A DNA stretch of 64,000 nt, taken from assembly GCF_015694425.1 (NCBI RefSeq), contig NZ_JADQDN010000002.1:124001-188000 (forward strand), read 5' to 3'. Position numbers and translations under genes: made by a program. Under the pieces are notes generated by a model that was not told the DNA's origin, searched no databases, and saw nothing but the letters and a program-made list of their open reading frames with translations. This DNA is from Microvirga terrestris (GTDB taxonomy: Bacteria; Pseudomonadota; Alphaproteobacteria; Rhizobiales; Beijerinckiaceae). Positions 1 to 8,029 of the stretch are shown in pieces. Position 1 is the first letter of the stretch, and each line of letters opens with the position of its first letter.

Positions 1-2
1 AC

Positions 3-1082
3 TGTTGGGTCGAGGACAGCCGCATGGTGGCCCTCAATGCGCTGGATGCCTTCGAGAAGGGCGCCGACATCCGGGTGCGCACCAAGCTCACCTCCGCCCG
101 CCGCGAGGGCCAGACCTGGGTCGCCACCCTCCAGAACGTGGAGACGGGCGAGACGGAAGAAGTACGCGCCAAAGTGATCGTCAATGCGGGCGGCCCCTTC
201 GTGGCCGACGTGCTCAACGCCAAGCTCGGGCTGAACACCACCAAGAACGTGCGCCTCGTGAAGGGCAGCCACATCGTGGTGCCGAAGCTCTTCGACACCA
301 AGGAAGCGTTCATTCTCCAGAACACGGACAAGCGGATCGTCTTCGCCATCCCCTACCAGGAGAGGTTCACCCTCATCGGCACCACCGATATCCCGGTTGA
401 GTCCGTGCCGGACAAGAAGGTGGAGATCACCCCCGACGAGGTCCAATACCTCTGCAACGTGGTGAACCACTTCTTCAAGCGCGAGGTGACCCCGGCCGAA
501 GTGGTGTGGACCTATTCCGGCGTGCGCCCGCTCTTCGACGACGGCTCGACCAACGCCTCGGCGGTCACCCGCGACTACGTGTTCGACATGGACGCCCCGC
601 AGGGCCAGGCGCCGGTGTTGTCGATCTTCGGTGGCAAGATAACCACCTTCCGCAGGCTCTCCGAACACGCCCTCGATGAGTTGAAGGCCTATTTCCCGAA
701 CATGAAGCCGTCCTGGACGGAAAAGGCCAAGATGCCGGGCGGGGACATGCCGGACGCCGATTTCGACCGCTTCTTCGCCACCGTGCGTCAGCGCTGGCCC
801 TTCCTGCCCGAGCAGATCGCGCACCGCCTCGCCCGCGCCTACGGCACGCGGATCGAGGAGCTTCTGGGCTCCGCCAAGTCTATGGCCGATCTCGGCGAGG
901 ATTTCGGCGCTGGGCTGACGGCGTCCGAGGTAGACTATCTTGTGCGCCGCGAATGGGCACGCTCCGCCGAGGACATCCTCTGGCGCCGTTCCAAGCTCGG
1001 GCTGCATGTGCCGGTTGACGCTCCGACCAAGATCGATGCCTATTTGGCCAGGACAAAAGCAACCGCCGTCGCGGCTCAATAA
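3..1082 (+). CDS. glpD: Glycerol-3-phosphate dehydrogenase, C-terminal part (5' end outside window)
   Basis: Aerobic FAD-dependent glycerol-3-phosphate dehydrogenase, which oxidises glycerol-3-phosphate to dihydroxyacetone phosphate at the inner membrane and passes electrons to quinone. The frame is open from the first bases, reading C-W-V-E-D-S-R before the first ATG at 24, so the N-terminal FAD-binding half lies upstream of the window. Visible are the substrate/FAD domain motifs VNAGGPF and KGSHIVVPK, the GTTDIP strand and the C-terminal helical cap domain (about the last 130 residues). The stop is 15 bases before glpK, so the two are co-transcribed and act in sequence in glycerol use. The family assignment is secure; only the missing 5' end limits it. 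Confidence 0.95.
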   Translation, partial: CWVEDSRMVALNALDAFEKGADIRVRTKLTSARREGQTWVATLQNVETGETEEVRAKVIVNAGGPFVADVLNAKLGLNTTKNVRLVKGSHIVVPKLFDTKEAFILQNTDKRIVFAIPYQERFTLIGTTDIPVESVPDKKVEITPDEVQYLCNVVNHFFKREVTPAEVVWTYSGVRPLFDDGSTNASAVTRDYVFDMDAPQGQAPVLSIFGGKITTFRRLSEHALDELKAYFPNMKPSWTEKAKMPGGDMPDADFDRFFATVRQRWPFLPEQIAHRLARAYGTRIEELLGSAKSMADLGEDFGAGLTASEVDYLVRREWARSAEDILWRRSKLGLHVPVDAPTKIDAYLARTKATAVAAQ

Positions 1083-1097
1083 GTTTCGGGGAAGGAA

Positions 1098-2594
<1,497 letters not shown>

Positions 2595-2642
2595 ACTCGC
2601 GAAAGAAGGCGGCAGATCCTCCTGCCACTCATAACCTCAGGC

Positions 2643-3062
2643 TCAGGCCAGAGCTGCGCGGATCTTGTCGGCCATTGCTGCGAGCACGTCCGGCCTCTCC
2701 ATCTGGCCCGTATGGGGCTTCAGCGCTACGCCCTCGAAGCGGGGGATGACGTGGAAGTGGATATGGAAGACTACCTGTCCGCCAGCGCTCTCATTAAATT
2801 GCTGGACCGTCAGGCCGTCGGCTGAAAGCGCTGTCTTCACCGCGTTTCCGACGATCTGCACGGCCTTCGCGAGCTCCGCAAGATCGTCAGGCTCAACGTC
2901 GAGGAGGTTGCGTGCCTTCGCCTTGGGAATGACCAGAACGTGTCCGTCACCCCGGGGCATGACATCCATGAAGGCCAGGACCCGGTCCGTCTCGTAGACC
3001 TTGTGGCAAGGCAGCTCGCCGCGAAGGATCTTCGCGAACACGTTGTTGTCGTCGTAGGTCAT
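2643..3062 (-). CDS. HIT-family hydrolase (histidine triad nucleotide-binding protein)
   Basis: Histidine-triad protein of the HinT/Fhit superfamily, 139 residues, typical length. The catalytic motif H-I-H-F-H lies at residues 100-104, followed by VIPRFEG. The N-terminal half has the conserved ILRGELPCHKVYE and MPRGDGHVLVIPK segments. Such proteins hydrolyse nucleoside phosphoramidates or dinucleoside polyphosphates in the cytosol; the exact substrate cannot be told from sequence. It converges with glpK, 48 bases apart, and is transcribed alone from the opposite strand. Confidence 0.93.
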   Translation of the reverse strand: MTYDDNNVFAKILRGELPCHKVYETDRVLAFMDVMPRGDGHVLVIPKAKARNLLDVEPDDLAELAKAVQIVGNAVKTALSADGLTVQQFNESAGGQVVFHIHFHVIPRFEGVALKPHTGQMERPDVLAAMADKIRAALA

Positions 3063-3433
3063 CGTATCCCTTCTCCTCCACGGTTTCTGCAGGAGCGCCG
3101 CAGCCCTGCGCGTTCCTTATACTGGTGCCCCCCCGAGCGCTACTACGCGGCTCTCTTCCTCATACGAACTTACAATCTCGGCCGAATTGAATTCAGCTTC
3201 GAGATTTTAGTCCTCCCACTCGTTCTTCTATGACTTAACTTCAATAGGACTGGCCGTCGGCAAATATAGATGCCATCCAGCATCTGTATCGGGGCAAGTA
3301 CCTGCTAGGTGCTTGTTCCCATGAACAAGATGTTGCCTTGTTTCCTCCAGCCAAACATTTGCCTCAAACGCGCCAAATCGTGAGGTCTGAATAATTTCGT
3401 AAAATTTTTTGCAAAGGTTGACCCTTCCTAACC
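3063..3433. other. Intergenic region upstream of the HIT gene
   Basis: A gap between the start of the HIT gene and the EcfG-type promoter of the KGG gene, so it should hold the HIT promoter on the minus strand. It is AT-richer than the flanking genes. Open frames in it show no recognisable protein and no good ribosome site. I see no stable hairpin, repeat or RNA gene. Confidence 0.5.
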
Positions 3434-3458
3434 GGAACCATCGATTCCGCGAGCGGTT
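3434..3458 (+). promoter_or_regulatory. Near-consensus EcfG promoter of the KGG stress gene
   Basis: GGAAC at 3434-3438 and GGTT at 3455-3458 with a 16-base spacer. Eight other sites in this island have an exact GGAAC-N16/17-CGTT; here the first -10 base is G instead of C. It lies 36 bases before the ATG of a gene of a known stress-induced family, which supports it. Confidence 0.6.
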
Positions 3459-3494
3459 GATGAAGCACGAACACCACTCGATTAGGAGGCATAA

Positions 3495-3686
3495 ATGGCA
3501 GGTGGTTCGACCTCGAAGCGTGGCTTCGCGTCGATGGATTCCGACCGGCAGCGTGAAATCGCCAGCAAGGGCGGCAAGAGCGTTCCCGCCGAGAAGCGTT
3601 CCTTCTCACAGGACCGTGAACTCGCCTCGGAAGCTGGCCGCAAAGGCGGTCAGGCCTCGGGCAATACCCGCGGCAACCAGGAATAA
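3495..3686 (+). CDS. KGG-repeat stress-induced protein (con-10 family)
   Basis: A 63-residue, very hydrophilic, glycine- and lysine-rich protein with two KGG repeats: SKGGKS at residues 24-29 and RKGGQAS at 49-55. The KGG repeat is shared by con-10-like general stress proteins, small disordered proteins induced in stationary phase or desiccation; the molecular role is not established. The start is fixed by an AGGAGG site five bases before the ATG. A near-consensus EcfG promoter lies upstream and a strong terminator just downstream, so it is monocistronic and probably under the general stress response. Confidence 0.9.
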   Translation: MAGGSTSKRGFASMDSDRQREIASKGGKSVPAEKRSFSQDRELASEAGRKGGQASGNTRGNQE

Positions 3687-3708
3687 GCATTCATCTATTC
3701 CAATAATC

Positions 3709-3734
3709 AAAGGGGCCGCTCAGCGGCCCCTTTT
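3709..3734 (+). terminator. Intrinsic terminator of the KGG gene
   Basis: An 11-bp perfect stem (3709-3719 with 3723-3733) closed by a three-base loop and followed by a short T tract. It lies 22 bases after the KGG stop codon. Confidence 0.9.
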
Positions 3735-3766
3735 ACTTGGCTCAAGCCCCCTATTAGACCGAATAC

Positions 3767-4318
3767 CTATTGATGCCTGAAATTGAGTTCAGCGCGCCTC
3801 AAAGCCGTCTCGACGAGAACCTCCTCAGCTGTCCCCACACCCAGCATGGCGCGCAGTTCAGGAAGGCTCGGAACTTCGAATGCCACAGCGCCAAGCTCGA
3901 TCTGCCGCACGAGATCTCCTGCCAAGGCCGACATGAAATCGAGCGACACGATGTCGAGATAGCGAGCGGCCTCAAGAGCCACCTCCGGGGAGGCGTCGCG
4001 TGAGGCACCGATCAGCGTCAGAAGGGAATATTCATCCAAGCTTCCGTGCCGGGACCCGACCGGCCTATGGATGAACGGTCGTCCGCGCTGCCGGGTCAGG
4101 GCAAAAGCTAGCAGAAGCGCATCCGACACAATCCCCTTCGCCGTGTCGGGTTGCGTATAGGTTGCGAGCGCCTGTTCAGGTCCGTCGAGCAGAGCTAGAT
4201 CGTAATGGTCCTCAAGACGGTTGAGGGAACGGAACACGTCAACGACCGCGACGGTGCTCGGATGGAGCAGGACCGCCACGGGGTTAGGGCCAGACGGAAG
4301 TGACAATGCTTCTACCAT
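3767..4318 (-). CDS. Hypothetical protein, 183 aa
   Basis: No family recognised. A 183-residue soluble protein without signal peptide or membrane segment, leucine- and alanine-rich and probably mostly helical. Segments that look structured are VAVVDVFRSLNRLEDHYDLALLDGP near residues 23-47 and ALLLAFALTRQRGRP near 66-80. The start has an AAGG site nine bases upstream. Codon use fits the host, and the frame stays open for 183 codons with strong third-position GC, so I regard it as a real gene. It is convergent with the KGG gene. No EcfG promoter is visible upstream, unlike most neighbours. Confidence 0.7.
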   Translation of the reverse strand: MVEALSLPSGPNPVAVLLHPSTVAVVDVFRSLNRLEDHYDLALLDGPEQALATYTQPDTAKGIVSDALLLAFALTRQRGRPFIHRPVGSRHGSLDEYSLLTLIGASRDASPEVALEAARYLDIVSLDFMSALAGDLVRQIELGAVAFEVPSLPELRAMLGVGTAEEVLVETALRRAELNFRHQ

Positions 4319-4716
4319 AAAGAAAAACCTTGAACTGCTGGCCGCCTAGACTCCGGGTCCGGCGGGGATCACATGCGGCCATGCCGGAACAACAAGATGG
4401 CGCCTCAACATCAGAGGACAGGTCACATCATCTTGGTGACAGACGGAAATCATGCCGCTCAGCATGGAGGCCACCGATGGCTTGTCCCGGGCGGGAGAAC
4501 TTGAGGTCAGCCTGGAGAACTCATCGGGCAGTTCTTCCTGGCATAAGACGGCATCCAGCTCGTTCGTCGCAGTCATGGCTCCCTCCGCATCTTGCTTAAC
4601 GGCAACGTATGCCTTGGACCCCGGTTCCTTATTCCTCAGGAAGTCCAGGTCGCACAGCAGAGGATGGTGGGAGACGGCCAGAAAATCAGAAGCCAGGAAA
4701 GTTTCGAAAATTCTTT
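4319..4716. other. Region without a supported gene
   Basis: Overlapping open frames exist on both strands (about 4346-4780 minus, 4452-4748 plus), but none resembles a protein family, they exclude each other, and the minus one has no ribosome site. A GGAAC at 4385-4389 has no partner -10 element. The stretch may be the leader side of the small-RNA candidate that follows. Confidence 0.45.
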
Positions 4717-4741
4717 GGAACTGGACGGCGACAAGGCAGTT
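4717..4741 (+). promoter_or_regulatory. Near-consensus EcfG promoter of second small-RNA candidate
   Basis: GGAAC at 4717-4721, a 16-base spacer and AGTT at 4738-4741. The -10 differs from CGTT by one base. It points at the C-rich-loop element and terminator that follow within 75 bases, and no protein gene starts behind it. Confidence 0.45.
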
Positions 4742-4747
4742 AAGTTG

Positions 4748-4816
4748 ATAACCGGTCCGAATGCCCCCTTGGACTGGCACCTTTAAGGCGCAGCTTTATG
4801 GCTGCGCCTTTTATTT
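4748..4816 (+). ncRNA. Candidate stress small RNA with C-rich loop (GsrN-like design)
   Basis: Seen in the sequence: a 7-bp stem with one G-U pair, 4752-4758 with 4771-4777, enclosing a 12-base loop with five consecutive C (4759-4770). An intrinsic terminator with a 10-bp stem follows (4785-4794 with 4801-4810), then a T-rich tail. A near-consensus EcfG promoter lies just upstream, so the predicted transcript is about 65-70 nt. The same plan (5' stem with C-rich loop, then terminator) occurs in the stronger candidate at 6659. A small frame ending at 4786 reads into the terminator, so a short-peptide mRNA remains possible. The start is estimated from the promoter. Confidence 0.5.
4785..4816 (+). 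terminator. Intrinsic terminator, plus strand
   Basis: A 10-bp perfect stem (4785-4794 / 4801-4810) with a six-base loop, then TTATTTT. The T tract follows only on the plus strand, so it ends a rightward transcript even though the next gene (PRC-barrel) runs leftward. Confidence 0.85.
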
Positions 4817-4909
4817 TGTGTGGTAGGCCAGCTTGACACAGACAATAGGCACGAAAGCGGCGCCTGGGTTTCCCCAAGCGCCGAACAATCTTCCCGCTAG
4901 GACAGCAGG

Positions 4910-5650
4910 TTACGGCTTCGGAGCCGTCGAAGTGCCCGACTGGCCGGCAGAGCCGGTGGTCGAGTTTCTGTTGTTGTCGCCATCCTCGTCGAACGCAGGA
5001 GCAGCCTGGAGCTGATCCTTGGTCATACGCAGAACCACGCGCTCAGGCTGGTTCTGGTTGCTCGAGGTGTTGCTGGCCGTCATGTTGGACGATCCGGCCG
5101 TGGTGCCCGATCCAGTCGCAGTGGTGTTGCCCGTCGTGGTCGAACCCGTCGTAGCGACATTGCTGTTGCCACTGTTGCTGCTGTTCATGGCCTGAGCCTG
5201 CTGGGCGTTCATGAACTCAAGGGCTTTGAACGGAACAGCCACGTCCTTCTCACCGATTCCGAGAAAGCCACCGACGCCGACCACCGCCGCCATGATCTGA
5301 CCGTTGCGGTCCATGATGACGTCATTGATGTCGCCGATCGATTCGTTGTTCGAGCCAATCACACGGGTTCCGATCAGATCGGAGGCCATCATCTGGTTGG
5401 TTTCCATTTTGGTCATGAACTGACCCTGCATGCCGCCGCTCTGGCTCATGGTCGACGAGGACTGGCTCATTGTCGACGAAGAACCCGATGCGCCGGGCTG
5501 CATGGCCGGCGAACCGGTCGAGGTGGTGCCGGTGCCGGACGCGGCCGGACGGTCAGTCGGAGCCGAGGGAGTGGTAGAGGTCTGTGCAAAGGCGGGCGCA
5601 GCCGCGAAAGCCGTCACTACAAGGCAAGCTGCCATATGCTTCTTCAGCAT
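4910..5650 (-). CDS. Exported PRC-barrel domain protein
   Basis: A 246-residue periplasmic or cell-surface protein. Residues 1-23 are a Sec signal peptide ending A-F-A-Q. Residues 24-80 are Ser/Thr/Pro/Met-rich and low in complexity. A PRC-barrel follows at about 90-147, seen as SDLIGTRVIGSNNESIGDIN, VIMDRNGQI, VVGVGGFLGIGEKDVAVP. Then comes a Ser/Asn/Thr-rich linker (150-200) and a short acidic tail module. PRC-barrels are small beta domains used for protein docking; in Hyphomicrobiales exported versions are common and often stress induced, but the partner is unknown. The ribosome site CAGGAGA precedes the ATG. An exact EcfG promoter lies upstream. Confidence 0.88.
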   Translation of the reverse strand: MLKKHMAACLVVTAFAAAPAFAQTSTTPSAPTDRPAASGTGTTSTGSPAMQPGASGSSSTMSQSSSTMSQSGGMQGQFMTKMETNQMMASDLIGTRVIGSNNESIGDINDVIMDRNGQIMAAVVGVGGFLGIGEKDVAVPFKALEFMNAQQAQAMNSSNSGNSNVATTGSTTTGNTTATGSGTTAGSSNMTASNTSSNQNQPERVVLRMTKDQLQAAPAFDEDGDNNRNSTTGSAGQSGTSTAPKP

Positions 5651-5709
5651 TGCTTATTTCTCCTGAGGGTACATTAAATCGCGTTAAGCGCCAAAGTGCG
5701 CGAGGACTA

Positions 5710-5734
5710 AACGCCCAGCATGCGCAACCGTTCC
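5710..5734 (-). promoter_or_regulatory. EcfG promoter of the PRC-barrel gene
   Basis: Read on the minus strand: GGAAC (5734-5730), a 16-base spacer, CGTT (5713-5710), 60 bases before the start codon. Exact match to the alphaproteobacterial general-stress promoter pattern. Confidence 0.8.
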
Positions 5735-5983
5735 GAATATCAACTTCTTCAAGACAATGTGAATGGTTCGTCTAACCTGATAGGCCAATCTGAATACTAA
5801 TTAATATTTTAAGAGCAGGGAATTAGTTCTGCTGCTTCTTGTGAGAAAGCAGGAGTAAGACTTACATTAGCAGGAACCTGCGCCAAGAGAATTGGTTCCC
5901 GCGCCGTCTCGGAGACAATACCGCATCGGGATTCACTCTGGCTCATGGGGTGACCGACCCCTCGCTCCAGAGAGCCACATCCA

Positions 5984-6514
5984 TCAGGAGAGCGACTGCT
6001 CAAGGAGCGCCAGGCAAAGGCTTGGCATCCTGTCGGCGCTCGCCTTGGCCAGAGGGCTGACATCGCCGAGGCAACCGACTGGTTTGCGCATTTTAGGTTT
6101 TGGCCCGCTGGGAGCCTCGTTCCCTTCCCGCTGGCTGACGGGATGCTGGGTGGCGGGAGCCTGCATCTCCTCCTTGAGAGTGACAACAGGCAGATCCGTG
6201 TCGCGGGCGTAGATGGTGGTTCCCGTGAGAGGGTCGGACTTGTAGAGCACCGTCCCATCACGATCGCGTAGGATCACCGCCGCCTGGGCGACACCCACAA
6301 GCTCAACAATGGACACGGTGGCTGGGTTTGTACTCGGAACGGGGGCAAGCATGCGATCTCCCTTTGTGGGAGCGTTCATGCGCTGGGGCAGTCCGGCGTC
6401 GGCAAGGACCTCGGATTGCGCCTGATCAGACATGTTGAATGAGGCAGGAACGAAGCTTCCTGCAACGAAGAAGATTCCAGCCAGTCCCACCAGTGCCATA
6501 GGGATACGGAACAT
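5984..6514 (-). CDS. Unknown membrane-anchored or exported protein under EcfG control
   Basis: About 176 residues. I chose the ATG at 6514 because AGGAGAG precedes it and because an exact EcfG promoter (-10 at 6555-6558) would overlap the in-frame ATG at 6556. The N-terminus MFRIPMALVGLAGIFFVAG is a signal peptide or membrane anchor. The middle (about residues 65-110) has a compact VELVGVAQAAVILRDRDGTVLYKSDP segment that looks like a small beta domain. The C-terminal 40 residues hold two Cys in KPVGCLGDVSP and SLCLALLEQS. I do not recognise the family. Promoter and neighbours imply a general-stress function in the envelope. Confidence 0.75.
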   Translation of the reverse strand: MFRIPMALVGLAGIFFVAGSFVPASFNMSDQAQSEVLADAGLPQRMNAPTKGDRMLAPVPSTNPATVSIVELVGVAQAAVILRDRDGTVLYKSDPLTGTTIYARDTDLPVVTLKEEMQAPATQHPVSQREGNEAPSGPKPKMRKPVGCLGDVSPLAKASADRMPSLCLALLEQSLS

Positions 6515-6554
6515 CCCTCTCTCCTGCTCTTCAACCTCGACGTTTCGAAAATTC

Positions 6555-6579
6555 AACGCGACCGTATCTTTGATGTTCC
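6555..6579 (-). promoter_or_regulatory. EcfG promoter of the unknown exported protein
   Basis: Minus strand: GGAAC (6579-6575), 16 bases, CGTT (6558-6555). Exact. It is divergent from the small-RNA promoter 48 bases away. Confidence 0.8.
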
Positions 6580-6626
6580 TGCACCCTTACGCAGGAGAGA
6601 AGAATAAAAAGGGCGATAAAAAACCT

Positions 6627-6652
6627 GGAACCTTTATTTTCGATAGGACGTT
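6627..6652 (+). promoter_or_regulatory. EcfG promoter of the GsrN-like small RNA
   Basis: GGAAC at 6627-6631, a 17-base spacer, CGTT at 6649-6652. Exact consensus. No start codon with a ribosome site follows before the terminator at 6713, so its product should be an RNA. Confidence 0.82.
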
Positions 6653-6658
6653 CTTAAG

Positions 6659-6739
6659 GTACCGGCCTCCTGGTCCTCCCCGCATTCCCCTTGTGCATTG
6701 GCCGGCACCTTAGACGGGCTTCAGAGCCCGTCTTTTTTT
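6659..6739 (+). ncRNA. GsrN-like general-stress small RNA
   Basis: Predicted transcript of about 80 nt between an exact EcfG promoter and a strong terminator, in the gap between the unknown exported protein and phyR. The 5' part folds into a long stem: AAGGT (6656-6660) and CCGGCC (6662-6667) pair with GGCCGG (6700-6705) and ACCTT (6707-6711), leaving one A-C mismatch. It exposes a 32-base loop with the C runs CCTCC, CTCCCC and TTCCCC. The terminator hairpin follows directly. Known biology: Caulobacter GsrN is a sigma-T-dependent small RNA with a C-rich target-recognition loop that acts on stress mRNAs such as katG. Identity is inferred from architecture, promoter and location, not from alignment. 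Confidence 0.78.
6713..6739 (+). terminator. Intrinsic terminator of the GsrN-like RNA
   Basis: An 8-bp stem (6713-6720 with 6725-6732), a four-base loop, then seven T (6733-6739). The T run exists only on the plus strand. Confidence 0.93.
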
Positions 6740-6763
6740 GCGCCCAATACATGCACACAAAAG

Positions 6764-6791
6764 AATAGCCCGGCGTTTAAGCCGGGCTATT
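6764..6791 (-). terminator. Intrinsic terminator of phyR
   Basis: An 11-bp perfect stem (6764-6774 with 6781-6791) around a six-base loop, followed on the minus strand by CTTTTG. It lies 28 bases after the phyR stop and faces the small-RNA terminator, so the two convergent transcripts end within about 80 bases. Confidence 0.8.
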
Positions 6792-6818
6792 ACTATTCAG
6801 GCTGGTATCCGTCTGGAC

Positions 6819-7625
6819 TTAGGCAGTCGCAGCGCGCGCCTCGCGCCGGCGAGCGCTCTGCTGGAAGAACAGCGCCTGACTGATGACGGCGGACACATTG
6901 GCCGGCTGGAAGGGCTTGGCGATCAGGAAGGCCGGCTCCGGGCGCTCACCTGTGAGGAACCGCTCGGGATAGGCCGTGATGAAGATGACCGGAACCTCGA
7001 AGGACTTGAGGAGGTCGTTGACCGCATCGAGGCCGGAGCTTCCGTCCGCCAGCTGGATATCCGCAAGGATCAGTCCCGGCTGCTTTGCAGCAGCCAGCTT
7101 AACGGCTTCGGTGCGCGTGCGGGCGACGCCGGTGACGTTATGACCCAAGCCTTCGACAAGGGCCTCGAGATCCATGGCGATCAGGGGCTCATCCTCAATG
7201 ATGAGGATGTCCGTAGCCATATCGGCCGCAAGCTCGCGGCCCGCTTCGTCGACGAGGTCGCGCACGGTCCGTGTGTCGACATCGAGGATCTGGCCGACTT
7301 CCTCTTCTCCAAAGCCTTCGAGGCAGGAGAGAAGGAAGGCCTGACGGGGAAGCGGCGTGATCTGACCGAGCCGAACCTCGGCTGGCAGGTCGCGCTGGAT
7401 CTGCTCGCTCCGGCCGTTCACCGACAGGGAATTCCAGATCCGGGTGAACACCTGAAAGAGTTCAACCTTCACGTTTCCGGAAGGGCCGATCGTCTCAGGT
7501 TCGCTTACAAGCGTTTCGAGAGTTGCGGCGACATAGGCGTCCCCAGCCATCTGGCTGCCTGTGAGAGCGCGCGCGTAGCGGCGAAGGTATGGTAAGTGCT
7601 GGACGACAAGCTGGGCTGTCGACAT
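6819..7625 (-). CDS. phyR: General stress response anti-anti-sigma factor PhyR
   Basis: 268 residues with the PhyR arrangement: an N-terminal sigma-factor-like domain (about 1-130) and a C-terminal receiver (about 138-262). Receiver residues are visible: acidic E144/D145, phospho-acceptor D189 in LILADIQ, T217 in FITAYPERFLTG and K237 in AKPF. On phosphorylation the sigma-like domain is exposed, binds NepR and frees EcfG. It is divergent from nepR-ecfG with back-to-back EcfG promoters, so it is autoregulated by the sigma factor it releases. No PhyR-type histidine kinase (HWE or HisKA2) gene is seen in the window. Confidence 0.96.
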   Translation of the reverse strand: MSTAQLVVQHLPYLRRYARALTGSQMAGDAYVAATLETLVSEPETIGPSGNVKVELFQVFTRIWNSLSVNGRSEQIQRDLPAEVRLGQITPLPRQAFLLSCLEGFGEEEVGQILDVDTRTVRDLVDEAGRELAADMATDILIIEDEPLIAMDLEALVEGLGHNVTGVARTRTEAVKLAAAKQPGLILADIQLADGSSGLDAVNDLLKSFEVPVIFITAYPERFLTGERPEPAFLIAKPFQPANVSAVISQALFFQQSARRREARAATA

Positions 7626-7674
7626 TCGCTTCCCCTTAATTGTGCTTTTGACTCGTTGTACCGATGGTTCCTTT

Positions 7675-7699
7675 AACGCGGCAAAGCTGCAAAAGTTCC
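7675..7699 (-). promoter_or_regulatory. EcfG promoter of phyR
   Basis: Minus strand: GGAAC (7699-7695), 16 bases, CGTT (7678-7675). Exact, 49 bases before the phyR start. Confidence 0.85.
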
Positions 7700-7706
7700 G
7701 TCGAGT

Positions 7707-7731
7707 GGAACCGGGTGCAGCAATGAGCGTT
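7707..7731 (+). promoter_or_regulatory. EcfG promoter of nepR-ecfG
   Basis: GGAAC 7707-7711, 16 bases, CGTT 7728-7731. Exact, 76 bases before nepR. Its -35 lies only seven bases from the -35 of the divergent phyR promoter. Confidence 0.85.
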
Positions 7732-7807
7732 ATTGCTCGAAAACGAATATATGGATACTGCCAAGGTTGGCTACCCCGGATAAACGACGGGTGGCAAGGG
7801 GAAGAAT

Positions 7808-8029
7808 ATGACGGTTGATAAGGGGAACAAGCTCGCTCGGGTCAGTCTCGACAACGGCTCCGGCGAAAAGCTTGCAACCGATCCTAAACTCGACAGCGGC
7901 AGCCAGAAACGTATCGGCGACCAACTCCGCGCCATGTACGACGAGCTCATGCAGCAGCCCGTCCCGGACCGTTTCCGGGATCTGCTCGACCAATTGGACA
8001 AGAACGGCCGAAAGGGCGGGTCTCAATGA
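7808..8029 (+). CDS. nepR: Anti-sigma factor NepR
   Basis: 73 residues. The NepR core is clear: IGDQLRAMYDELMQQPVPDRF followed by a helix LLDQLD. NepR sequesters EcfG in unstressed cells and is captured by phosphorylated PhyR under stress. The ATG follows AAGGGGAAG. The stop overlaps the ecfG start (ATGA at 8026-8029), so anti-sigma and sigma are translationally coupled. The flanking tails are disordered and variable, as usual in the family. Confidence 0.95.
   Translation: MTVDKGNKLARVSLDNGSGEKLATDPKLDSGSQKRIGDQLRAMYDELMQQPVPDRFRDLLDQLDKNGRKGGSQ

Noticed and set aside
4452-4748. 98-codon plus-strand frame
   Set aside because: Serine-rich translation with no family features; it excludes the other frames here and ends in the RNA promoter.
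4346-4780. 144-codon minus-strand frame
   Set aside because: No family resemblance or ribosome site; it overlaps the small-RNA candidate and terminator that read on the other strand.
4592-4786. 64-codon plus-strand frame ending at the terminator
   Set aside because: TTG start without ribosome site; the promoter-stem-terminator layout explains the region better. Kept as the main alternative for the second RNA candidate.
6738-7595. 285-codon plus-strand frame opposite phyR
   Set aside because: Mirror frame of a clear phyR gene in GC-rich DNA; it starts inside the RNA terminator.
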